Assembly (NCBI GenBank): GCA_021813005.1 | Contig: JAKAMH010000020.1 | Span: forward strand, 1-13,125 | Origin: a bacterium | Lineage (GTDB): Bacteria; Patescibacteriota; Microgenomatia; Levybacterales; UBA12049 | Reading direction: 5' to 3' | DNA: 13,125 bases | The notes under the pieces: generated by a model | Told to the model about the DNA's origin: nothing | Databases searched by the model: none | Seen by the model: the letters and a program-made list of their open reading frames with translations, nothing else | Program-made: the position numbers and the translations under genes | In this document: piece by piece, positions 1-6,033 of the stretch | Layout of the letters: every line of letters begins with the position of its first letter | How positions within the stretch are numbered: the stretch's first letter is position 1

Positions 1-157
1 TATTATAACCCTGCCTGTAGAGACGACTGATAAACAGTTCCCATCCCTCAAGATATTGTATCTCGTCGAAAAAGAGAACTTCGACTCCAGGATTTAACTC
101 GAGAAGAAACTGGAGCAGCTTATTAATTTTGGGCTCAACGGTGAAAAGATTCCTGTT
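1..157 (-). pseudogene. AAA_14/DUF4143-type ATPase fragment
   Basis: The minus strand is open from a stop at 158-160 to the left edge and gives about 52 residues. They include VLFFDEIQYLEGWELFISRL, which matches the Walker B segment of AAA_14 ATPases (hydrophobic-FFDEIQ, then a Gly-Trp-Glu and an Arg-Leu-Tyr helix). The family normally has a Walker A P-loop some 50-70 residues earlier; here that region is replaced by the toxin-antitoxin DNA and no in-frame start is present. The 3' part may continue beyond the window. Family membership is well supported by the motif; the claim that the gene is broken rests on the missing N-terminus. These ATPases are common accessory genes in CPR and archaea and their cellular role is poorly known. 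Confidence 0.6.
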
Positions 158-235
158 TCACAACTGAAAAAATATTTCACCAAGCTCTCAATTGACTCAA
201 AGAAGAGAGCGTATCTCAGATTCCTCTTTTCGTAA
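98..235 (+). pseudogene. 5'-truncated upstream partner (putative antitoxin) of AbiEii
   Basis: An open frame of 45 codons starts just after a stop at 95-97, has no ATG, GTG or TTG, and ends in TAA at 233-235. The toxin ATG follows after one base (TAATATG), the same junction used between the response regulator and kinase genes later in the window. The product is Lys/Leu-rich and looks helical, ending in KKRAYLRFLFS. AbiEii-type toxins are usually preceded by a coupled antitoxin gene, so position and coupling suggest this is its C-terminal part; no antitoxin domain can be named from so short a piece. It overlaps the opposite-strand ATPase frame over 98-157, so the recombination point probably lies near 95-110. 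Confidence 0.5.
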
Positions 236-236
236 T

Positions 237-908
237 ATGAAGGCAAATACTATCCTTGATGATACTCAGAGACAATTTCTATATTTGTTTGGCAAAACAA
301 AAAATCTGTCTAATGACTTCTACCTAACAGGAGGCACGGCTCTTGCAGCATTTTATATCCCATACCGCTACTCGGAAGACCTCGACTTTTTCTCCGAAAA
401 AGAAGTAAAGATGGAAGCAATTACTGCCTTCTTAGGAACAATAAAAAAAGAGGTGAGGTATCATTCACTTGATATCTCAACCAGCTACAATAGAAATCTT
501 GTCTTTCTTGAATTGAAAGACGGAAAGACACTGAAAACGGAGTTTACCTATTTTCCTTTTCCTCAAATTGAAAAGCCAAAAAGTCAGTTCGGTGTAAAGA
601 TTGATAGTAATATTGATATTGCCATAAACAAACTGTTCACCATCTATCAACAGCCCCGAAGCAGAGATTTTATCGATCTTTACATGCTGCAAAAGGAATA
701 CGGTTTTTCTCTCTCTGATCTTATGAAAAAGGCGCGGATAAAGTTTGACTGGCATATTGATCTCTTACAGTTAGGGACACAATTCATGCAAGCCGCACAA
801 TTAAAGGATTATCCCAGACTGTTGAAACCCATTGATGAAAACGAGTGGCAAGAATACTTTCTGTCAGAAGCTAAGAAATTTAAAGAAGAAATACTCTCGA
901 GTGACTAG
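237..908 (+). CDS. Nucleotidyltransferase AbiEii/AbiGii family toxin
   Basis: The protein is 223 aa from ATG 237. A TTG at 192 would add 15 residues, but ATG 237 sits one base after the upstream stop and is preferred. The nucleotidyltransferase core is visible: GGTALA at residues 32-37, then RYSEDLDFF at 44-52 with the paired metal-binding acids D48 and D50, a conserved Lys in IAINKL (K132), and RDFIDLY at 143-149. These are the four motifs of the DUF1814/AbiEii family. Characterised members (type IV toxin-antitoxin and phage abortive infection) transfer nucleotides, for example to tRNA. The coding region is complete and shows no disrupted motif. With its antitoxin truncated, the toxin may be silent, controlled in trans, or inactive for reasons not visible here. 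Confidence 0.88.
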   Translation: MKANTILDDTQRQFLYLFGKTKNLSNDFYLTGGTALAAFYIPYRYSEDLDFFSEKEVKMEAITAFLGTIKKEVRYHSLDISTSYNRNLVFLELKDGKTLKTEFTYFPFPQIEKPKSQFGVKIDSNIDIAINKLFTIYQQPRSRDFIDLYMLQKEYGFSLSDLMKKARIKFDWHIDLLQLGTQFMQAAQLKDYPRLLKPIDENEWQEYFLSEAKKFKEEILSSD

Positions 909-984
909 CGGATACTATCAAAAGCGCGTTAAACATCGTCGACTTCCCAACATATGGCAGCCCGACAATCCCTACTTTTAACAT
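880..984 (-). pseudogene. ychF: Truncated 5' head of ychF (Obg/OLA1-type P-loop ATPase)
   Basis: From ATG 984 the minus strand reads MLKVGIVGLPYVGKSTMFN, then ALL. This is the YchF N-terminus with its G1/P-loop (GLPxVGKST), usually GLPNVGKST. After about 22 residues homology stops and the frame runs into the reversed 3' end of the AbiEii gene, ending at TAA 880-882. A functional YchF is about 360 residues, so this is a remnant. The break lies around 908-918. The fragment keeps its promoter (TATAAT at 991-996). The identification is strong because start codon, strand and P-loop all agree; whether the event happened in the genome or in an assembly cannot be told. Confidence 0.72.
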
Positions 985-999
985 TTTTCGATTATATCA
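985..999 (-). promoter_or_regulatory. Extended -10 promoter of the ychF head
   Basis: On the minus strand TGATATAAT (TATAAT at 996-991, with TG one base before it) is followed by six bases and then the ychF ATG. This fits leaderless transcription. The TGA of the extended element is also the stop codon of the LamG protein gene. No convincing -35 box is seen, as is normal for extended -10 promoters. Confidence 0.55.
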
Positions 1000-3900
1000 T
1001 GCAGCTTTCTCTTTTTTGTGTCTGCGAAGTAAAAAGAAGATTAGTAACAGCAAGAAAAGAATAATACTACCCATACCAGCCATCACCAGCAATACAAGAG
1101 GTGATGAAAAACCATTGGTGAGCTGAACTTTCAACGTGAGTTCTTGCACTTTTCTCATCCCATCAACTTTTATTTGTTCTGAGCCACTGTAGGTGTTATA
1201 TGCGAGCAAGACTTTATGCTCTCCTTGTTCAACATTAGTAAAATGAGCTATTCCATTTTTATCAGTTTTTGCCATTTGCACTTCTGAATGAAGAGTAACC
1301 ATCACACCCACAACAGGTTGGTTATTCATAGCCAAAACTTTCACATCCAAGCTTACTCCTGATTGCCTAACTTCCCGTTTAGCTTTTGCGATTGTTTGAG
1401 GATTTTTATTACAAGGAAGCTGTAACATTTGGCCGGGATGAATTCCCCCTGTAATTTTATTCAAATCTTGTAACACAGTATATTTAGATCCATCACCCAA
1501 TTTGCTTTGTGCAATACTCCAAAAAGAATCGCCTGATAAGACTTTGTATTCACAGACATTTGATTTTACCGTCGTAAGATTTGAAGAATTAATGGCAATG
1601 CTCTTTTGAGGATGAATGGCGCTTTTAACTGTCTTAACGATCATTGATATTGGATTTAATGGGGCTGATTTTCCAGATGTTGTTATGGAATTTATACTCG
1701 ACCAGACACCAGTCGCGCAGCCATTCCCTGCTCTGACCCGGAAATAGTATGTTGTTCCGGATTGCAAATCGTTGATAGTATACGCGACTGCCCCGCTTGT
1801 TTCTGAACTGGTAAAAGATGTTCCGAACTGATTGGCAGAGCTGTTGGTACCATAGGATATATAATAGCTATCGCTTCCCGCAGCAGGGGTAAAATAAAGC
1901 GTTATGCTATTAACTGATGGATCTAATTGGTAAAGATCAGGCGTACCGCTCGGAGCAGTCGCAGAACATGACGGACTTGACGAAGAACTTGTTGTGCTGG
2001 ATGATCCACTTGAATTTGACGAGGGCGTAGGAGTTGGTGTTGGTGTGGGAGTTGGTGTAGGAGCAATTGTTGTCCAGTTAGTTAAATTCGTCCCATATGT
2101 GAAAGTACTGTCGTACGCAATTGCTTTCGAATTAATGTTATTACTGTCTTGTGGATTAAGATACGATAATGAACGCGACCCTTGCGGATCTATTTTAAAC
2201 TGCACACCTGATGAAGCCGAACGAAGCGCAAGAAGATTAGAAGCTGCCCCACTAAGAGTAAGTGTACCAGAAACAGTTGAAGTGGAGCCTTGTCCAAACG
2301 TAAGAGTATCTGCACTTGAGACCGATTTTGTAAGATTATAAAATGTGTTTGATGAGTTAATTGACTGATTAGTTCCATTAAGTGTCACAGTTCCGTTTCT
2401 TGAGGTAAATACTCCTCCATCATTTTCAAAATTTCCACCAACTGTAATGTTATAATTTGCACTTGATGCATCAACTGTTCCTGCGGAAAGCGTCAAGCTA
2501 CCATTGACTGTTAGGGCATGATTTAGTACTGACGTAGCTAGTGAAGTAGAGGGTTCATTTCCGGCTCCTAATGCGGCAATTTCCGTAGATGATAATGCCC
2601 TATTATAAATACGAACATCATCGATTAAACCGTTGAAATATTGACCATTGAAGTTAGGTTGCCTACCTATTTTACAATTTGATTCAGGAGTATTTAGCGT
2701 AACCGAACCTGTTCCATCTTGAACTCCGTTAACATAAATCGTAACAACACCGCTATTTGTGACTGTTGCAGCTATTTGATACCACTGTCCTGTAGATAAC
2801 GTTGTACTGCCTGCAACATCATTGCCATAGCCATGAAACTCAGTTTTAAGAGATGTATTCACTCGTAATTCACTCAACTGTCCAGTAGAATTTACTCCCC
2901 ATCCCGCTATTGTTTTCCCATTTGAATCTGTGAAAGAAGTACCATTTATCCAAGCGGAGATAGTTCTGGCACTTGAACCAATGGGTAAGTTACGAGGCGC
3001 TGTACCGCAATCTACATAGTCATCCGATCCATCAAAACTGAGACTTTCTTTATCGACAAAATTAACTGAAGGAATAGAAGAATTCGAAATGGGTAAATCC
3101 GTTGATCCAACCGGTGTTCCATTATTCCCATATCCTGATGCATCTACAGCCGTAGATCCCTGTGAGGTTTCATCCAATTTCCAATATCCAACAAGTCCAT
3201 CATTAAAGACAAGGTTATTATATGAATTCCCAAGACTTAAACCAGTTGCATTAATTATATTGTTATACATGACTGTCCCTGAATTCGTAGGAATAGTAAG
3301 GTTAGTGACTGTTTCCGCATTATTTGCAATTAGCGTTCCGGAACTTGTTGCAAGGCCGCTGGTTGCGGAAACATCATTCATGGTCAGGTTAAATCCAGCA
3401 AGATTTAAAGTTCCTCCGCTATTGATCGTTATCCCTCCAAATTGTTCATTGGCAGAAAGGCTTGCCATATTTGTGGCTTGCGGGATAACAAACTTTGTAA
3501 AAGGCTCAGGTATCGCATTAATATCCCAATTGCTTGCAGTTTCAAAGTTTGTTGATGTACTACCTGTCCAGGTTGCTGTAGTATGGTTGCCTGCTGCTAA
3601 ATCGGCAATTTCAGTTCCCGAAAGGGCTCGAGTGTACATACGGACATCATCTAAATTTCCTTTCCAATATCCCGTAGTCCACGATTCCGAAGCAATTTTA
3701 AAGTGCGTAGCTTGTTGTGGCGCAACTGTTCCTGTATGCGTACTGTCTAGTACGCCATTAATGTACATTTTGACTGTTCCTCCGCTTTGATATGTTAAAG
3801 CTATATGTGTCCATTTATTTAGTGGTACTGTCCCTGTACTTCGTATATCAGCGTTAGCTGCCGGCCACCACCAGATTTGTCCTGTACTTTGAATCGCGAG

Positions 3901-4323
3901 ATCATATCCATCGGAACCTCCACCTTCATTAGCATCAATGATTGATCCACCTGTTCCTCCTCCAAAACTCCCCTGGCTAAGACTTGTCGGGTAAACCCAT
4001 ACAGCAAAAGTATAGGCGCTTGCCGTGCTGACATAGCTAGTCATATTAAGATACTGATTACTACCATTAAAACTTAGACTTCGCATATCAGGGAAAGTAG
4101 TATATGGAACACTTGTTGAGGGAGAGGGAGAATTTACGGGTGTGCCGTTATATCCATACCCAGATGAATCAACGGCAGTCGACCCAGATGCGATTTCATC
4201 TAGTTTCCAGAAGCCAACGAGCGCGCTCGTTCCAGAGGCAGCGAATGTATGTTGTACTACAAAAAAAATAGACAACAAAACGATAAGACAAAAGTACAGA
4301 AAAACTAAACGCCCGAAACGCAT
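997..4323 (-). CDS. Large LamG/FN3/LysM surface protein with C-terminal TM anchor
   Basis: The protein is 1108 aa. Residues 1-29 are a signal peptide ending in HTFAASG. Two LamG (concanavalin A-like) modules lie at about 35-243 and 375-588; each starts GFWKLDE or GYWKLDE, has STAVDSSGYGYNG-type segments, and ends DDVRMYTRALS or DDVRIYNRALS. Each is followed by a beta-rich repeat region (about 250-370 and 595-755). A TP-repeat and Ser-rich linker (754-785) leads to an FN3-like domain (about 795-883), a LysM module (about 925-970, YKVLSGDSFWSIAQ), a CnaB/carboxypeptidase-regulatory-like fold (about 990-1065), a TM helix (1073-1099) and a basic tail. The layout is a type I surface protein: glycan-binding lectin-like domains outside, LysM on the cell's own wall. 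Attachment to a host or neighbour cell is an inference. No catalytic motif is evident. No Shine-Dalgarno site precedes the ATG; TACAGT eight bases upstream may be a leaderless -10. Confidence 0.85.
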   Translation of the reverse strand: MRFGRLVFLYFCLIVLLSIFFVVQHTFAASGTSALVGFWKLDEIASGSTAVDSSGYGYNGTPVNSPSPSTSVPYTTFPDMRSLSFNGSNQYLNMTSYVSTASAYTFAVWVYPTSLSQGSFGGGTGGSIIDANEGGGSDGYDLAIQSTGQIWWWPAANADIRSTGTVPLNKWTHIALTYQSGGTVKMYINGVLDSTHTGTVAPQQATHFKIASESWTTGYWKGNLDDVRMYTRALSGTEIADLAAGNHTTATWTGSTSTNFETASNWDINAIPEPFTKFVIPQATNMASLSANEQFGGITINSGGTLNLAGFNLTMNDVSATSGLATSSGTLIANNAETVTNLTIPTNSGTVMYNNIINATGLSLGNSYNNLVFNDGLVGYWKLDETSQGSTAVDASGYGNNGTPVGSTDLPISNSSIPSVNFVDKESLSFDGSDDYVDCGTAPRNLPIGSSARTISAWINGTSFTDSNGKTIAGWGVNSTGQLSELRVNTSLKTEFHGYGNDVAGSTTLSTGQWYQIAATVTNSGVVTIYVNGVQDGTGSVTLNTPESNCKIGRQPNFNGQYFNGLIDDVRIYNRALSSTEIAALGAGNEPSTSLATSVLNHALTVNGSLTLSAGTVDASSANYNITVGGNFENDGGVFTSRNGTVTLNGTNQSINSSNTFYNLTKSVSSADTLTFGQGSTSTVSGTLTLSGAASNLLALRSASSGVQFKIDPQGSRSLSYLNPQDSNNINSKAIAYDSTFTYGTNLTNWTTIAPTPTPTPTPTPTPSSNSSGSSSTTSSSSSPSCSATAPSGTPDLYQLDPSVNSITLYFTPAAGSDSYYISYGTNSSANQFGTSFTSSETSGAVAYTINDLQSGTTYYFRVRAGNGCATGVWSSINSITTSGKSAPLNPISMIVKTVKSAIHPQKSIAINSSNLTTVKSNVCEYKVLSGDSFWSIAQSKLGDGSKYTVLQDLNKITGGIHPGQMLQLPCNKNPQTIAKAKREVRQSGVSLDVKVLAMNNQPVVGVMVTLHSEVQMAKTDKNGIAHFTNVEQGEHKVLLAYNTYSGSEQIKVDGMRKVQELTLKVQLTNGFSSPLVLLVMAGMGSIILFLLLLIFFLLRRHKKEKAA
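2024..2065 (-). repeat. Hexanucleotide repeat encoding the Thr-Pro linker
   Basis: Seven consecutive GGNGTN-type hexamers (plus-strand reading) encode alternating Thr-Pro in the LamG protein, between its lectin-like half and the FN3/LysM half. Third positions vary, so this is selected protein sequence more than a young microsatellite, but length variation between strains is likely. Confidence 0.8.
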
Positions 4324-4642
4324 ATAATATTACTGTAGCAAATTTATGCAAGAGATAAAATAGTTTTTTACTATGCAAGATCTCAGGAGATTTTGAAGCT
4401 ATAATTCTCCCCTTTCCATCCCTTTGCAAAATAATTCTTTCCTTTCGAGACCTTTTAGCTTTCTAGCTAAACTTGGACTCTAAAAGTGGGTTGTGCATTA
4501 TGTATCCCGACACTTAGGTTCTTGAGAAGATTATACCATCTATGGATTATTGGGATCCGGCAGCACTTAACAGCGCTCTGGCGCCAGGCAGGTGTATATT
4601 GACATTTAGTAGTGAAATATGTCTTACTACAGATGAGACATC
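4324..4642. other. Divergent intergenic region between surface-protein genes
   Basis: This 319-bp gap separates the divergent LamG gene (minus) and single-TM protein gene (plus). It holds, from left to right: a small hairpin, atagt/actat, at 4360-4374; a direct repeat of TATGCAAGA starting near 4346 and 4373; a dyad at 4452-4486; a -10-like TATACC at 4532-4537; a 34-codon ORF at 4542-4646; and TTGACA at 4599-4604, which lacks a good -10 partner. No tRNA or known riboswitch was recognised. Confidence 0.6.
4452..4486. repeat. Nested inverted repeats in the divergent spacer
   Basis: CTTTTAG at 4452-4458 pairs with CTAAAAG at 4480-4486, and inside the left arm TTAGCT-ttct-AGCTAA (4455-4470) forms a tighter alternative hairpin. 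The two are mutually exclusive because they share TTAG. No T-tract follows on either strand, so this is not an ordinary terminator. It may be an operator or leader structure. Confidence 0.4.
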
Positions 4643-4646
4643 ATGA
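4542..4646 (+). CDS. Small 34-codon ORF coupled by ATGA to the next gene
   Basis: ATG 4542 opens 34 codons that end in TGA at 4644-4646, overlapping the next gene's ATG (4643) as ATGA. TATACC ends four bases before the start. The first 17 residues, MDYWDPAALNSALAPGR, resemble an internal segment of alpha/beta hydrolases (MDxWDPALxxxLAxGR), so it may be a decayed hydrolase piece. The later residues show no resemblance. It could equally be a coupled leader ORF. Expression is not demonstrated and the ATGA overlap may be chance. Confidence 0.3.
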   Translation: MDYWDPAALNSALAPGRCILTFSSEICLTTDETS

Positions 4647-5554
4647 AACGCAGCCCGAGCCGAAAAAAATCTAACTCGATGAAGCCGGAGAAAAAGGCAA
4701 AAATCCTCCATACTCTTTCTTACAGACATATTATAGTTGTGTCAATTATCCTGCTCGTTGTGCTCGCGGGGATTGCGCTTTATACTGCGCCGAGAAACGT
4801 TCACGTCTTGGGAACAGGTACATATCTTGCCGATAACAGAGACTCAGGAAGCGGTGATACCAACTCCTCAGGTGATACCGAGTCCAAGGACCAAGAGAAA
4901 CCGGATAGTGTTGAGCCAACGGACACTCCGGAACCGACTGATATCCCCGAGGTGCATCAACAAGTGGAAAAAGTCCAGCAAGAAGTAAGTAAACAAACGG
5001 AGAATAATAACCTGCAAAGCGTAGAGATACGACCTCCTCAAGAAGGCTCTGTGTCAGGTAAAGTGACTCTTGAGCAACCGGGAAATATAACTCAAGAACT
5101 GCAAACACCGGCGTCCAGTACTACTCCTGTCACCCAGATCACCACCCCACAGGCCGGCACGGTCAGCGTACATATCGGAGGACAAAATGCTATTACCATA
5201 AAGAACGGCCCCTATACCATCACCACCCAGTATCCGGTGGTAATAAATCCTATAGATCAAACAATGGCGATTAGAACTCCCAGCGGAATTACTGTCATTA
5301 AGACCTTCCCGAGCCAGGTATTCCAGAATTTACCCTCCCAAAGCAAACTGTCATCGGTCAATTCGCTTAATCTCACCGATCAGCAAGGCACACCAGTCTA
5401 CCAAGCAGATGGCATTCAGGTTCGTAAATTCTTAGGTATTATACCGGTGAAAGCGAACGTGGAGGAGCAGATCAATGCTCAAACTGGACAGGTTATAAAA
5501 ACTTCAGTTCCGTGGTATTATTCTCTCTTCGGATTTGCCTTCCAGTCGACCTAA
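4643..5554 (+). CDS. Single-TM membrane-anchored protein of unknown function
   Basis: The protein is 303 aa. A basic N-terminus (1-28, rich in Lys/Arg/Ser) precedes one TM helix at 29-48, so it should be anchored with the bulk outside. Residues 62-115 are a disordered Ser/Glu/Pro/Thr linker (EPTDTPEPTDIPE), 96-120 a short Gln/Lys/Glu helix, and 125-303 a beta-rich domain that ends FLGIIPVKANVEEQINAQTG and then WYYSLFGFAF. I do not recognise a named domain; similar C-terminal ends occur in CPR hypothetical proteins as far as I recall. An in-frame ATG at 4679 is an alternative start, but 4643 includes the positive-inside tail. A shared terminator follows three bases after the stop. Its neighbours are all envelope proteins, so a surface or cell-wall role is likely. 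Confidence 0.8.
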   Translation: MKRSPSRKKSNSMKPEKKAKILHTLSYRHIIVVSIILLVVLAGIALYTAPRNVHVLGTGTYLADNRDSGSGDTNSSGDTESKDQEKPDSVEPTDTPEPTDIPEVHQQVEKVQQEVSKQTENNNLQSVEIRPPQEGSVSGKVTLEQPGNITQELQTPASSTTPVTQITTPQAGTVSVHIGGQNAITIKNGPYTITTQYPVVINPIDQTMAIRTPSGITVIKTFPSQVFQNLPSQSKLSSVNSLNLTDQQGTPVYQADGIQVRKFLGIIPVKANVEEQINAQTGQVIKTSVPWYYSLFGFAFQST

Positions 5555-5587
5555 AACAATACGAGAGACTGTTAATCTCCCGTATTG
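5553..5587 (-). terminator. Hairpin terminator between convergent genes
   Basis: CAATACG (5557-5563) pairs with CGTATTG (5581-5587), a mismatch follows, then GAGA (5565-5568) pairs with TCTC (5576-5579) around a 7-nt loop. On the minus strand the stem is followed by TTTT (5553-5556), making it a rho-independent terminator for the small secreted protein gene, 21 nt after its stop. On the plus strand the stem begins three bases after the upstream gene's stop but lacks a T-tract, so termination that way is weaker. Confidence 0.7.
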
Positions 5588-5608
5588 CGAACTCTTGGGG
5601 CAGAGACC

Positions 5609-5938
5609 TTACTCCGCTCCGTTGTATTGGTGACCCACATTCGACCCTTGTAGGTCTTGGTGTCCTCCTGGACCGTCTGTCTCAGTTCCTTTCGGTTCTG
5701 AGCCCTTTTCAGACACGCTCTGCCCGCCCGGCACATCTACCTCTGAACCCTTAACTTTTGTGCCTGCCTCCATTGTATCTGGTTTTTCACCGGAAGCAGT
5801 TACCGACTGCTTGACGACATTTGTGCTCTGTGCGGTAGTTGGCGCTTGCGCGTGAGCAGACTTACTCTGCTGGCCAAGAGCAAATACTCCGACTGTCAGA
5901 AGCAGTGCCAACGTAGGTAATATGACAAATTTTTTCAT
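5609..5938 (-). CDS. Small secreted low-complexity protein
   Basis: The protein is 109 aa. Residues 1-30 are a signal peptide (MKKF, hydrophobic core, then SAHAQA cleavage site). The mature part is hydrophilic and probably disordered, with two related segments, GSEVDVPGGQ (64-73) and GTETDGPGGHQ (84-94), and a C-terminus rich in Gly, His, Asn and Gln. It has no Cys and no named domain. The start is firm: the minus strand carries an AAGGGGGTG Shine-Dalgarno site about ten bases before the ATG, one of very few in this window, which suggests high expression. The gene lies 95 bp downstream of the glycosidase gene on the same strand and has its own candidate promoter and a terminator. It may be an abundant exported structural or metal-binding peptide; that is a guess. 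Confidence 0.75.
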   Translation of the reverse strand: MKKFVILPTLALLLTVGVFALGQQSKSAHAQAPTTAQSTNVVKQSVTASGEKPDTMEAGTKVKGSEVDVPGGQSVSEKGSEPKGTETDGPGGHQDLQGSNVGHQYNGAE

Positions 5939-6003
5939 GATTAATATTCACCCCCTTTCTCGATGTACCCAGTATAGAGGCTTGGTGATGGGATGAGGAT
6001 GAA

Positions 6004-6032
6004 AATATAATTGGAATAACTGGTGATTACAA
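6004..6032 (-). promoter_or_regulatory. Promoter of the small secreted protein gene
   Basis: On the minus strand TTGTAA (6032-6027) and TATATT (6009-6004) are separated by 17 bp. The resulting leader would be about 60 nt and includes the Shine-Dalgarno site. A further TATACT lies downstream near 5972-5977 and could be an alternative -10. The -35 sits just after the glycosidase stop. Confidence 0.45.
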
Positions 6033-6033
6033 T

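Noticed and set aside
192..236. TTG start extending the AbiEii toxin by 15 residues
   Set aside because: The ATG at 237 is one base after the stop of the upstream coding frame and matches the usual family start; the extension overlaps the antitoxin remnant.
1994..2341. Plus-strand frame encoding a Gly-Val repeat
   Set aside because: It is the antisense reading of the Thr-Pro linker codons of the LamG protein.
3089..3790. Long plus-strand frame of 233 codons inside the LamG gene
   Set aside because: It lies entirely opposite a coherent domain-bearing protein, has no recognisable domain, and its parallel at 4142 arises from the LamG duplication.
4599..4604. TTGACA as the -35 of the 4643 gene
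   Set aside because: No acceptable -10 hexamer lies 16-18 bp downstream (only TCTTAC), so it is left as unassigned.
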